Source: CALMFG01 sp963674805
Lineage (GTDB): Bacteria; Bacillota; Clostridia; Christensenellales; CALMFG01
Direction: 5' to 3'
NCBI GenBank assembly: GCA_963674805.2
Contig: CAXXNY010000016.1
Coordinates: 248,001-312,000, forward strand
Length of the DNA stretch: 64,000 nucleotides
Under the pieces are notes generated by a model. It was not told the origin of the DNA. It ran no database searches and saw only the letters and a program-made list of their open reading frames with translations. The stretch's first letter is position 1. Each line of letters starts with the position of its first letter. The position numbers and the translations under genes were made by a program. Shown here piece after piece: positions 1 to 7,882 of this stretch.

Positions 1-311
1 AAACCGCATCCCAAATTGATAATGGTTCCATTGGAGTGATGCTTAATAAATTCAGTTGCATAATCGTCATATTTTTTTGCTCTTAATGTAATATGGTAGA
101 CAAGCTGTTTGTTGAGTTTACCGGAAGCAAGCTTTCGAAGCAATTTATCGCTTGACTTCGAAAACGTCTCATAAAATGCACTTGTGATTGTTTCAGCTGT
201 AGGATCTACAAGTATCGGGTTTTGTGACTTACTTTCAATACTATGAGCATAAATGGTCAATAATGCAGTTTTTGATGTTGAAGAGATTTTATCAATCAAA
301 TTTTGTTTCAT
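1..311 (-). CDS. Leucine-carboxyl-methyltransferase-family (PPM1/TcmP-like) SAM methyltransferase, 3' part outside window
   Basis: The frame opens with ATG at 311 after an AGGAGG site and runs off the left edge, giving 103 codons without a stop. The end of the visible protein reads KYDDYATEFIKHHSNGTIIN followed by LGCG. This is the 'ring helix plus NLGCGLDTR' SAM-binding start typical of the LCM/TcmP O-methyltransferase family (COG3315). The family usually has 260-290 residues, so about a third is visible. The substrate cannot be told. The gene stands alone here, with decayed transposon sequence upstream. Family assignment is fairly safe; function is not. Confidence 0.7.
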   Translation of the reverse strand, partial: MKQNLIDKISSTSKTALLTIYAHSIESKSQNPILVDPTAETITSAFYETFSKSSDKLLRKLASGKLNKQLVYHITLRAKKYDDYATEFIKHHSNGTIINLGCG

Positions 312-651
312 GGAAGCCTCCTATTCAAGATGATTTCTAAATCTTCTTCTTCGAAATACTATTTCTCTTTCCGAAACACTTACTTACCACAGTGGTCTCT
401 TTAAGCTTCACTTGTGAAAAATTATTCATGAACGCATACTTTTACGAATAGATAACCTTCCCAAGTTTTACAACAATTCTGAAAGTAAATTTTCTGATAT
501 TGTAAAGTTTTCAACAACTAGCTCAAGTTATTCATGAAACAGTCATTTCCAGACAGTTTCTGCTTTTCATAACTTACACTGTTCATAAAAACATATCTTT
601 ACGAATAGTTCTTCCTAACTTATCTCGGTTATGTTTAACCCTTAATCCAGA
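312..651. other. Non-coding A/T-rich spacer with degenerate repeats
   Basis: I find no gene here. The stretch holds two imperfect copies of a block containing TTATTCATGAA (near 423 and 528) and TTTACGAATAG (441-451 and 598-608). A third TTTACGAATAG occurs at 44519-44529. These could be remnants of an old duplication or binding sites. Nothing more can be supported. Confidence 0.4.
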
Positions 652-795
652 TCATTCACCCCATCGATAGCCCCGATTTTCTTTCAAAGTGTCAAGATCG
701 CAATTAAGGCAAAGGCCATTATGACAACAAATCAACTCATTGCATTCTTTACAAGCCCACTTGTCTTCTTCTTTTGCCAGAAATTCATCCCTCAT
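652..795 (-). pseudogene. DUF3795-like zinc-ribbon fragment (47 codons)
   Basis: ATG at 795 to TGA at 652 encodes 47 residues with the pattern W-x-C-x2-C at residues 13-18 and H-N-G-L-C-L-N-C near residues 25-32. This resembles the C-terminal cysteine-rich tail of DUF3795-type proteins (usually over 100 residues). The N-terminal part is missing and the open frame overlaps the end of a broken IS3 OrfA. I take it as a remnant rather than a working gene, although a small zinc-binding peptide is possible. Confidence 0.4.
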
Positions 796-937
796 ATTCA
801 CTTCGCCAGCAATAGTATTTCTGCTCGCTCACCCCGATACTACGCACAGCTTCTGCAACTTTAGTGGCTTGACTGATTTTAACCTCTACCTCTCGTAATT
901 TGCTTATGATCCGCACTGCTGTATAGTTTCTTTTCAC
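785..937 (-). pseudogene. IS3-family transposase OrfA remnant
   Basis: Reading from GTG at 937, 50 codons match the N-terminal HTH protein (OrfA) of IS3-family elements: VKRNYTAVRIISKLREVEVK, then the second helix region KVAEAVRSIGVSEQKYYCWR, then SEYEG and a stop. OrfA is normally 90-110 residues and is followed by an OrfB integrase. Here it stops early, OrfB is absent and no clear terminal inverted repeats are seen. The insertion sequence is dead and strongly truncated. Recognition is by motif only. Confidence 0.65.
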
Positions 938-1294
938 AATAATTCTTCGCCTCGTGATTTATTATACCAGCTGCAAACCTTCACTTTCAATTTGTTCAAT
1001 TTTGTGGGGCAAGGTCAATACCGTTTTATGCATTTTTTGCTCCTTTTTACCCTTGTTAATTTTTCAAATAATTTCATACTAGTTGCTACTCAAATTATAT
1101 CACAGCGACAAACAAATGATTTGTGTCGTTTTATACGATGGTTTAAACGATTGTCAGTAATTTGCTCAATTTGCTTATCGATGTGATACACCTTTTTCAT
1201 GTGCTTCGCAATCTTTACGAACTAGCTCTCTCTCAAATTCATCCCACCATCATATCATAAGTTTGAAACCTTAAAAACTGCGAATTTGATACAT
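938..1294. other. Intergenic debris, no supported gene
   Basis: On the minus strand there is a promoter-like TATAAT around 1095, short reading frames (a 23-codon frame opening near 1031, preceded by GGAGC) and an imperfect inverted repeat built on CGACA...TGTCG around 1105-1130. None resembles a complete gene. The region is probably decayed mobile DNA between the IS3 remnant and the sugar operon. Confidence 0.3.
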
Positions 1295-1321
1295 TAAAAA
1301 AAGACACTAAAATGTGCCTTT
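1295..1321 (-). terminator. Rho-independent terminator of the L-xylulose kinase operon
   Basis: On the minus strand the stem AAAGGCAC/GTGTCTTT (1300-1307 with 1314-1321, one G-U pair, 6-nt loop) is followed by a T run (1295-1299). It lies 130 bases beyond the kinase stop codon and is the first good terminator after the 12-gene run. Confidence 0.65.
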
Positions 1322-1451
1322 CTATACGGGTTTTTAGGCTTTGACGCGAAACTGCTCCTTCGTTATGCCTTTTTATTATAAATGAACCGGTAACATCAGT
1401 GTTTACGACATAAATACTGAGAGCTCCCTCTGGAGTTGTTGCGTATTAGTT

Positions 1452-2966
1452 CTATTGTATTAGCCTTTCCCACACAGGATCAAGCGCCTGAACAACGGCA
1501 CAATAATCCGCAAATTTCTTTTCATAAACATCCTTCAGTTCCGGATTTGGCTCAATGCGTTGTTTGACCGATACCATATCTTCGGCTGCATGTGCAAAAT
1601 CACGATATTCGCCGGCCGCAACCGCAGCCGCCATTGCACAGCCGAGAGCACCCAGTTCTTCGGTATCAATAATTTCAATCGGTATCTGGAGTGCATCCGC
1701 AAACATCTGCGGCCATATGCGCGATTTTGCCGCTCCACCAGCAAAACGGATCACCTCAACCCCTTTATTATTGATGAGCAGCTTATTGATATGTGTCTTG
1801 TGGCTGAAGATAATGCCCTCATAAACAGCCCTTAATATATGCGCCTTAGTATGATAACTGTTGATGCCGACAAATGATGCTTTCGCAATATCACGCTCAT
1901 TACTGCCAAAGATAAACGGCATAAACACGATAGACTGGTCTTCCGGGGCAATGCTGCCTACCATCCGGTCGGCCAAATCAAAAATCGATTCGCCTTGCGC
2001 TGCACAGTCGTCCTTTTCTTTCTCCATAAAGTGCTGAATATACCACTCGCTGTTGCTTGCTGATGTCGGACTGCATTCTTCGATCAAATAATATCCGGGT
2101 ATGCAAAACAGTGAGTTCATCATAATGGTTTTATCGGTGACCGGAGTCTTGCCGACGTACTCATTGATACTCCATGTCCCTGCAATCACACATAGCTTTT
2201 CAGGCGATATCACGTTCATCGCAATGGCGCAGGCGTCAATGTCAAACATCCCGCCGGCAACCGCTGTTCCGGCTTTCAAACCCGTCGCCTTCGCGGTCTC
2301 TTCCGAGATGACACCGCACAGTTCGTCCGATCGTTTCAGCGGCGGCAGTTTTTTCGATACGTCGATGATACCCAAATCATCATAGATGGTTTTATCAAAC
2401 TTAACATCTACAATATTCATGAGATTAGACCCCGAATAATCCGTTATTTCCGCATACGCTTCGCCTGTTAACCGAAAACGGATATAGTCCTTTACTTCAA
2501 AAATCCATTGTGTGTTATCCAAAACCTCCGGGCCATTTTCCATAAACCATTTAATTAGGCTGACCGGCTGGCACGCCAGAAGCGCCTGGCAGGTACGGTC
2601 ATATATTTTTTCATCAATCCCGTCTTTCTTCCAGTTCTCCGCAATCTTCCATGCGCGCGAGTCGGTGGATACGATTCCGTTATAGGCTGGTTTGCCATCT
2701 TTTCCCCAAAGATATATGCCCTTGCCGTGTCCGGTACAGGAAACACCCTTGATATCCGCTGTATCTACTCCCGATTTTTCAATCGCAGCCCTGATCGCCT
2801 TAATATTCGCCTGCCAGAGCACTTCCATATCCCGCTCTGTAAACCCGGGCTTAGGTGTAATCATGGGGACCTGCTCGGAAGCCGCCGCAATCGCAGTCCC
2901 TTTCTGGTCAAACAATACCGCTTTTGACAGTGTGCCGCCGTTGTCAATCCCTAGAAAATATTTCAT
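1452..2966 (-). CDS. lyxK: L-xylulose kinase (FGGY family, LyxK-like)
   Basis: A 504-residue FGGY carbohydrate kinase, the usual length. The N-terminal ATPase loop FLGIDNGGTLSKAVLFD covers residues 4-20. The catalytic base region GGMFDID puts Asp near residue 242. AGTWSINEY follows at about 262 and the C-terminal adenine site FAGGAAKSRIWPQM near 415. The pattern SPTSASNSEW and the overall resemblance point to E. coli LyxK/YiaP rather than xylulokinase. It would phosphorylate L-xylulose to L-xylulose 5-phosphate in the cytosol. The start overlaps the stop of the 3-epimerase gene by 4 bases, so the two are translationally coupled. The exact sugar is inferred from neighbours. Confidence 0.82.
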   Translation of the reverse strand: MKYFLGIDNGGTLSKAVLFDQKGTAIAAASEQVPMITPKPGFTERDMEVLWQANIKAIRAAIEKSGVDTADIKGVSCTGHGKGIYLWGKDGKPAYNGIVSTDSRAWKIAENWKKDGIDEKIYDRTCQALLACQPVSLIKWFMENGPEVLDNTQWIFEVKDYIRFRLTGEAYAEITDYSGSNLMNIVDVKFDKTIYDDLGIIDVSKKLPPLKRSDELCGVISEETAKATGLKAGTAVAGGMFDIDACAIAMNVISPEKLCVIAGTWSINEYVGKTPVTDKTIMMNSLFCIPGYYLIEECSPTSASNSEWYIQHFMEKEKDDCAAQGESIFDLADRMVGSIAPEDQSIVFMPFIFGSNERDIAKASFVGINSYHTKAHILRAVYEGIIFSHKTHINKLLINNKGVEVIRFAGGAAKSRIWPQMFADALQIPIEIIDTEELGALGCAMAAAVAAGEYRDFAHAAEDMVSVKQRIEPNPELKDVYEKKFADYCAVVQALDPVWERLIQ

Positions 2967-3838
2967 TTCAATTCCCCCGTTTCCGCTTCACTGCGATTTA
3001 GCTGCTGTTCCGATGCATCCAGCTTTTCAGCCAAGAAGTCATGCGCTATTTTCGCCTGTTCCATCCAGTCTTCACCGCCGTCGTACCAGAATTCTGCATT
3101 AAACATGTTGACGCCGATACTGCGATAAGCCCGTACGGCTTTGTCAAAGTCCACTGCTCCCTGGCCAAACTTCAAATCCCTGAAGACGCCGGTGCTGGTC
3201 TCTTTTAGGTGGGCGGCGCAAATGTGGCCTTCCGCCAACTGGATATCCTTTTCCAAGTTTTTTGTTCCGTTGTTGATATTGCCTGTATCCGGATATACCG
3301 TTAAATAGGAAGAGCGAATATTTTTGATATAAACCATCGCTTTTTCAATCGTATTGAGAAAGTCGTTCTCCATGGTTTCGATGCCGATAATAACGCCTTT
3401 TGCAGCGGCGTATGCCGTACAAACTCTCAGATTATCAAAGAAACGCTGGCGCGATGTTTCGGTTGACGGATACGCGTCATTAACGTCAAAGCCGCCGACC
3501 TGAACAATGCGTATCCCAAGCTTTGCGGCAAAATCAATCGCCTTTTTAACAATCGCGACCCCTTTATCCGCAATACCCTCGCGGTCGCTCCCAATCGGGA
3601 ACCGCCGTACACCTGAAAGGCACATGGTCCAAATCGGCAAACCGATTTTTTCGCTCTCTCGTTTAAGCGCATATATCCTTTCCGGCTCCCAGTACAGCCG
3701 CGCCAGTTTATCATCGGAAGCGTCGGCGCTGAACTCTAAAAAGTCAAATCCGCATTTTTTTGCCGCTTTTAACTTGTCCGCCATACTGATCGTATTCGGA
3801 AAAGCCTTTTCATATATACCAAGTGTATAGTGCTTCAT
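2963..3838 (-). CDS. ulaE: L-xylulose-5-phosphate (L-ribulose-5-phosphate) 3-epimerase, UlaE/SgbU type
   Basis: A 291-residue xylose-isomerase-like TIM barrel that follows E. coli UlaE along its length: LGIYEKAFPN at the start, MCLSGVRRFPIGS near residue 92, and metal ligands in IETMENDF, YPDTGNI, AAHLKET and NAEFWYDG. It interconverts L-xylulose 5-phosphate and L-ribulose 5-phosphate. It lies 3 bases after the MFS gene and overlaps the kinase start, so it works on the kinase product. The next enzyme, L-ribulose-5-phosphate 4-epimerase (AraD/UlaF), is not in this window. Confidence 0.88.
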   Translation of the reverse strand: MKHYTLGIYEKAFPNTISMADKLKAAKKCGFDFLEFSADASDDKLARLYWEPERIYALKRESEKIGLPIWTMCLSGVRRFPIGSDREGIADKGVAIVKKAIDFAAKLGIRIVQVGGFDVNDAYPSTETSRQRFFDNLRVCTAYAAAKGVIIGIETMENDFLNTIEKAMVYIKNIRSSYLTVYPDTGNINNGTKNLEKDIQLAEGHICAAHLKETSTGVFRDLKFGQGAVDFDKAVRAYRSIGVNMFNAEFWYDGGEDWMEQAKIAHDFLAEKLDASEQQLNRSEAETGELK

Positions 3839-3841
3839 TTC

Positions 3842-5053
3842 TTATACTCCACTCGTTTTCTCGTTTAATCTCCGGTCTTTGTAGACTTTTTTATGTAGTG
3901 AAAACGCTGCCGGCAGTAACAGCAGAAGCGGCAGTCCGGATATCAGAAGAGATACCGGAAGCCCCAGCGATTCGCCGATGATGCTGCTCACCGGGACAAA
4001 TACAAATAGCGCCAGATAGTAGCCGAATGAGATGATCCCAGATGCTGTCCCTGCACTTTTTGGCGCGATGGAGCATCCCACAACATAGGTGATCGGCATG
4101 TTATTGCCGCAAAACACCGCCGTCAAACCGACCAGAGTCACTTTCAGCATATACCCGTCTGCAAAGATCATTGCCGTCCATGCCAGAAAGCCCAGCGTAC
4201 ACCCCACAGCCAACACATGCGCCTGGGAAAACTTATCCGCAAACCGGGAATAAACCAGTCGTGCAATCATCATGCCTAAGAAAAGCACGGATAAGCCCAT
4301 TGCCCCTTGTGACCCATTGGCGTTGATACGGGTGAAATAGGTCGATATCGAATAAATCGCAACTACCTGCCAGGCACTGACCAATAAAGAAATGATGGTA
4401 ATGGCCATCATACCGGGCATTCTAATCACCCGTTTTAACTCCTGCATGCGGTATCCTACGTGTAGCTTATCCTGAATCATGCGTTCTGGCAAGCTGTCTT
4501 TGAACGCAAACAGTGCATAAAGCGCAAACATGACCGATATACCGCCGAGGACCAGGAACGCACCAAAAAGATTGAATGACTGGTAAAGCGCATACGACGC
4601 CAGCGGCGCAATCACGGACGCAAGGCTGAACAGCATATGCAGCAGCGTCATGTGCCTTTCCGCATTCACATGAACGATTTGATACATTACGGAATTCACC
4701 AGTGTTTTGACGATGCCCGCAAAGAATCCTAACAGGATAAAAACGGCAAACAGCATCGTAATCGGCTGGTTAACGCCTACTGCGATGATAAACAATCCTG
4801 TCAGCAGCCCCGACAGCACAATAAGCTTTTTCGTATTAAATGAATCGATAAAAACAATCGCCATAATGGTCACGGCAAACCCGCCGATGCTCTGCATAGA
4901 GATCATCAGCCCGCCTTGGCTGGCAGTCATTCCGTATGCTGCTTCAATATAATCACGCATCTGCCCGACTGTCGCCATTGAAAATGATACGCACAGCATA
5001 AGCAAATCAACCGCTAAAATTCGTGTCCAGACTTTTTTATTGTTCAGTTCCAC
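3842..5053 (-). CDS. MFS transporter, 12 TM
   Basis: A 403-residue major-facilitator protein with about 12 hydrophobic segments and a charged middle loop (KDSLPERMIQDKLHVGYRMQ). It starts MELNNKKVWTRILAVDLLML. It sits between the ASRT-like gene and the 3-epimerase in the same operon, so a sugar or sugar-derived substrate is likely. This operon also has an ABC importer, so the carrier may handle a second substrate or export. No motif identifies the substrate. Confidence 0.8.
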   Translation of the reverse strand: MELNNKKVWTRILAVDLLMLCVSFSMATVGQMRDYIEAAYGMTASQGGLMISMQSIGGFAVTIMAIVFIDSFNTKKLIVLSGLLTGLFIIAVGVNQPITMLFAVFILLGFFAGIVKTLVNSVMYQIVHVNAERHMTLLHMLFSLASVIAPLASYALYQSFNLFGAFLVLGGISVMFALYALFAFKDSLPERMIQDKLHVGYRMQELKRVIRMPGMMAITIISLLVSAWQVVAIYSISTYFTRINANGSQGAMGLSVLFLGMMIARLVYSRFADKFSQAHVLAVGCTLGFLAWTAMIFADGYMLKVTLVGLTAVFCGNNMPITYVVGCSIAPKSAGTASGIISFGYYLALFVFVPVSSIIGESLGLPVSLLISGLPLLLLLPAAFSLHKKVYKDRRLNEKTSGV

Positions 5054-5076
5054 ACGCTGCTCCTTTTAGTCGTTGA

Positions 5077-5120
5077 TGCTGAACAGCCCCGTCAAATCAG
5101 ACTACGGGGCTTGCACAGCA
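5077..5120 (-). other. Strong intergenic hairpin between ASRT-like and MFS genes
   Basis: The perfect stem AGCCCCGT/ACGGGGCT (85-92 with 104-111 in the 5000s) is extended by TGCTG/CAGCA outside. There is no T run in the minus direction, so it is more likely an mRNA processing or stabilising element, or a partial terminator, than a full stop of the operon. Confidence 0.5.
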
Positions 5121-5142
5121 TATTATCTCTGTTATCCTCTTC

Positions 5143-5514
5143 TTAATAAGCCATTGTCGTCATCAGCGCATTTTCTTTTTGGGTGGTGTCCACGCGCGTA
5201 TACTGCACAACAATAGGCGTGCTGCTTTTAACCACCGCCGCATACGGAACACCCCTTGGTACCGCAAGTTCTCCGCTTGCGTTCTTTAAGGCATCCATAC
5301 GAATATGGTGCGTTCGCTGTATCCCGCAGCTGCTCTTCAAACCCTTAATCGGCGCTCTGTCTTCAAAAAATAAATCAATCGCAATCTTTGCATCCTTTTT
5401 TGACAGATTCAGTACGCAGATGGATTCATGGCTGACGTAATGCCCTTTTGAAGTAATTTCCGGCCAATACATATCCGGTATCAGCCATGTATTCTTCCCA
5501 AGCTTTTTCATCAT
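5143..5514 (-). CDS. Anabaena-sensory-rhodopsin-transducer-like (ASRT, PF07100) small-molecule-binding protein
   Basis: A 123-residue single-domain protein that follows the ASRT family along its whole length: GKNTWLIPDMYWP, then YVSHESICVLNLSKKDAKI, the strand IDLFFEDRAPI, the RTHHIRMDAL turn, PRGVPYAAVVKSSTPIVVQY, and a tail close to the family's ending (ENALMTTMAY). In cyanobacteria the homologue is a soluble transducer for sensory rhodopsin. Outside them the superfamily has been proposed, from comparative genomics, to bind small molecules, often near carbohydrate genes. No rhodopsin is encoded here. It follows rhaA by 10 bases, so a role in sensing or binding the catabolised sugar is a reasonable inference. 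Confidence 0.85.
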   Translation of the reverse strand: MMKKLGKNTWLIPDMYWPEITSKGHYVSHESICVLNLSKKDAKIAIDLFFEDRAPIKGLKSSCGIQRTHHIRMDALKNASGELAVPRGVPYAAVVKSSTPIVVQYTRVDTTQKENALMTTMAY

Positions 5515-5524
5515 ATCGGCCTCC

Positions 5525-6784
5525 TCAGCGCTTCAGTAATACATCTTTTTCATACTGCTTGACTTCGTTCAGCCACTGGTCCCCTAAAGGCACACCCTGT
5601 TTTAAACAATAATAGTCCCATATTGGTGCAAAAGGCAACGACTTTGTCTCTTCAAGCAGCGCCAGCCGGCTGGTATAATCCCCCTCTGCTTCACATGCCT
5701 TAATACGGTCCATCGGATCCAGTGCTGCTTTCAGCAGCGCTTTCTTTGCGTTCCGCGTCCCGATAATCCAGCTCGCCAGGCGGTTGATTGATGCGTCAAA
5801 GAAATCAAGCCCGATAAACACACGGCCGACATAATTATTTTTAATGATTTCACTCATAATGTTTTGCAACTCATCATCCCATGTGACGACATGGTCGCTG
5901 TCCCATCTTACTCCGCGGCTGATATGCAGCATGGCTTTGTCCACAAACTGCATGATCGCGCTGAACTTGCTGCTAATGGTTTCTGTCGGATGAAAGTGTC
6001 CCGCATCCAGGCAGTATAGCTTTTTTCTTGATGCCGCATATAACAATGAAAATTCATGGCTGGCAACCGTATAGCTCTCGATACCTAGTCCGAACAGTTT
6101 GCTCTCGATTGATTCCATCACTTGGCTTTCATCCATTTCTTCAGCAAAGATTTCATCCAGCGATTCAACCATGATTTTTCTGTGTATTTCGGTATCCGCG
6201 GTGATATCCTTATAGCCGTCCGGCATCCAGTAGTTGACCACACTGACCTTGCCGAGCTGTCTGCCGAATTCACGGCCGATTTCGCGGCAGCGTTTGCCGT
6301 GCTCAATCCAAAACTTGCGTTTATCATCATTGCGGCTGGCGATTGAAAAGTCGCCGTCCATCATCGGATGAGAAAAGAACGTCGGGTTAAAATCCAGCCC
6401 AATACCGCGGTCTTTCGCCCAATCTGCCCACGCTTGGAAATGCTCAATCGTATAGGCGTCGCGGTCTACATTCTTTCCCTTTGTTTCGGCATGGCAGGCA
6501 TGCAGATTCAATTTTATCGCACCCGGAATCATTCCGGTTGCTTTTTCAATATCCGCTCGCAATTCTTCGGGCGTGGTCGCACGCCCCGGATAATTCCCGG
6601 TTGTGGCAATCCCGCCGGTCAGTTCGCCGATACCGTCAAAGCCGATTAAATCATCACCCTGCCAGCTGTGCATGGATACCGGGATGCTGTTGATCTTTTC
6701 CATCGCCGCATCGACATTCACGTTTTGGTCTGCATATACTGACTTTGCGTATTCATATCCTTTTAGAATTCTGTTTTCGTCCAT
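5525..6784 (-). CDS. rhaA: L-rhamnose isomerase family (probable L-lyxose/L-rhamnose isomerase)
   Basis: With ATG at 6784 the protein has 419 residues, the length of E. coli RhaA. I prefer this start to a TTG at 6802 because GGAGG lies 5 bases before 6784 and would be inside the longer frame. Hallmarks are PVSMHSWQGDDLIGF, ATGNYPG, LGLDFNPTFFSHP, the metal and active-site stretches ESKLFGLGIESYTV, CLDAGHFHPTE, RWDSDHVV and GLDFFDASINR. The enzyme interconverts L-rhamnose/L-rhamnulose and also L-lyxose/L-xylulose. rhaB and rhaD are absent, while an L-xylulose kinase and 3-epimerase follow, so L-lyxose or a related pentose is the better guess. Confidence 0.88.
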   Translation of the reverse strand: MDENRILKGYEYAKSVYADQNVNVDAAMEKINSIPVSMHSWQGDDLIGFDGIGELTGGIATTGNYPGRATTPEELRADIEKATGMIPGAIKLNLHACHAETKGKNVDRDAYTIEHFQAWADWAKDRGIGLDFNPTFFSHPMMDGDFSIASRNDDKRKFWIEHGKRCREIGREFGRQLGKVSVVNYWMPDGYKDITADTEIHRKIMVESLDEIFAEEMDESQVMESIESKLFGLGIESYTVASHEFSLLYAASRKKLYCLDAGHFHPTETISSKFSAIMQFVDKAMLHISRGVRWDSDHVVTWDDELQNIMSEIIKNNYVGRVFIGLDFFDASINRLASWIIGTRNAKKALLKAALDPMDRIKACEAEGDYTSRLALLEETKSLPFAPIWDYYCLKQGVPLGDQWLNEVKQYEKDVLLKR

Positions 6785-6877
6785 AATTCCTCCATTAATC
6801 AAGTTGCGCTTAAAATGGCACTTTGGTTATAAACGAAAAGCCGGCATTAGTTTTTCATATGCCAGCTTTTGCTTCGT

Positions 6878-7858
6878 TTATCTGTATACGAACTTCTTGG
6901 CCTTTCCAAGTTCGGCAATCAAGTCCGCAGGGATGGGCTTATCCCATGTTGCAAGCCCGGTTTCCAGTTGATCCTCATTATCAAACGATGCAATCGGCAC
7001 TGAAGGGAAAGCTGCTTCCGCCATGATGTACATGAACGATAAATCCATAAAGGATATTTCGCCTTTTTCCACAAGCGGCAGGCACTTCTCATAAATCGTA
7101 TCGTTGCTTGCGCTTTCGTAGACATCGGTCACACCGCTTGGCAGATCCTCGCCGTTATAACGGCGTTGGAAGTATGCCTTTGCAATTGACATATATGCCA
7201 TCAGATTCATCTTTGTCTCTGCATGGTAGTCATACATCGCTTTATCCATCAGGATAAAGGTCTTGTCCGGCAGCCCTTCAAAGTTTACATCCGCAAGGCT
7301 CCACATAATCTGATTGACCGTGAATCCTTCCTTACCCGCTGATTTCGCATAGCTTTGCGCTTCTTTAATCCGTTCCAGCGACCAGTTTGAACAGCCGTAA
7401 TAACCGATTTTACCCGCCTGCTTTGCGCTGTCAAGAAAATCAATGATATCACTGACCGGCACTTTGGGATCATCCCTGTGCAGAAAGTACAAATCGATGT
7501 AGTCTGTGTTTAAAAACTCAAGGCTTTCATTAAGGTCCTTTTCGATATCTCGTGGTTTAACACGAGGGATATCCATATGGCCCCAGTCCGGATGCGCACC
7601 CTTTGTCGAAATAATTACCTTGTCGCGCAAACCCGATTCTTTAATCCATTCCCCGATTGTCTTCTCGCTGCGGCATACTACACCGGGATTCCAGTCCCCG
7701 TAGATGTGCGCCGTATCGATGAAGTTGCCGCCTTTTTCGACGTATGCTGACAGCTGTTTCTTGGAATCAGCGACAGACAGTCCGGCATCATAGTTCACCG
7801 TACCAAGACAAATCGGCGCAACTTCCAAATCCGTACCGTTGAACTTCACTTTTTTCAT
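6878..7858 (-). CDS. Aldo/keto reductase
   Basis: A 326-residue AKR barrel. The catalytic tetrad is visible: Asp and Tyr in FIDTAHIYGDW near residues 47-55, Lys in KVIISTKGAHPD near 85, and His in DLYFLHRDD near 125. Further family marks are YYGCSNWS and the C-terminal cofactor loop PSVPIASFDNEDQLE. It reduces a carbonyl or oxidises an alcohol with NAD(P)H; the substrate is unknown. It lies between the reductase at 7883 and rhaA in one operon, suggesting that a ketone or aldehyde form of the sugar is handled. Confidence 0.85.
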   Translation of the reverse strand: MKKVKFNGTDLEVAPICLGTVNYDAGLSVADSKKQLSAYVEKGGNFIDTAHIYGDWNPGVVCRSEKTIGEWIKESGLRDKVIISTKGAHPDWGHMDIPRVKPRDIEKDLNESLEFLNTDYIDLYFLHRDDPKVPVSDIIDFLDSAKQAGKIGYYGCSNWSLERIKEAQSYAKSAGKEGFTVNQIMWSLADVNFEGLPDKTFILMDKAMYDYHAETKMNLMAYMSIAKAYFQRRYNGEDLPSGVTDVYESASNDTIYEKCLPLVEKGEISFMDLSFMYIMAEAAFPSVPIASFDNEDQLETGLATWDKPIPADLIAELGKAKKFVYR

Positions 7859-7882
7859 AATAAATCTCCGTTTCTGCTTGCG

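Noticed and set aside
992..1186. 64-codon open frame on the plus strand
   Set aside because: No ribosome binding site, low-complexity hydrophobic product without family resemblance, and it lies over decayed mobile DNA.
5525..6784. L-rhamnose catabolism locus
   Set aside because: The isomerase is RhaA-type, but rhamnulokinase and rhamnulose-1-phosphate aldolase are absent while L-xylulose enzymes are present, so an L-pentose route fits better.
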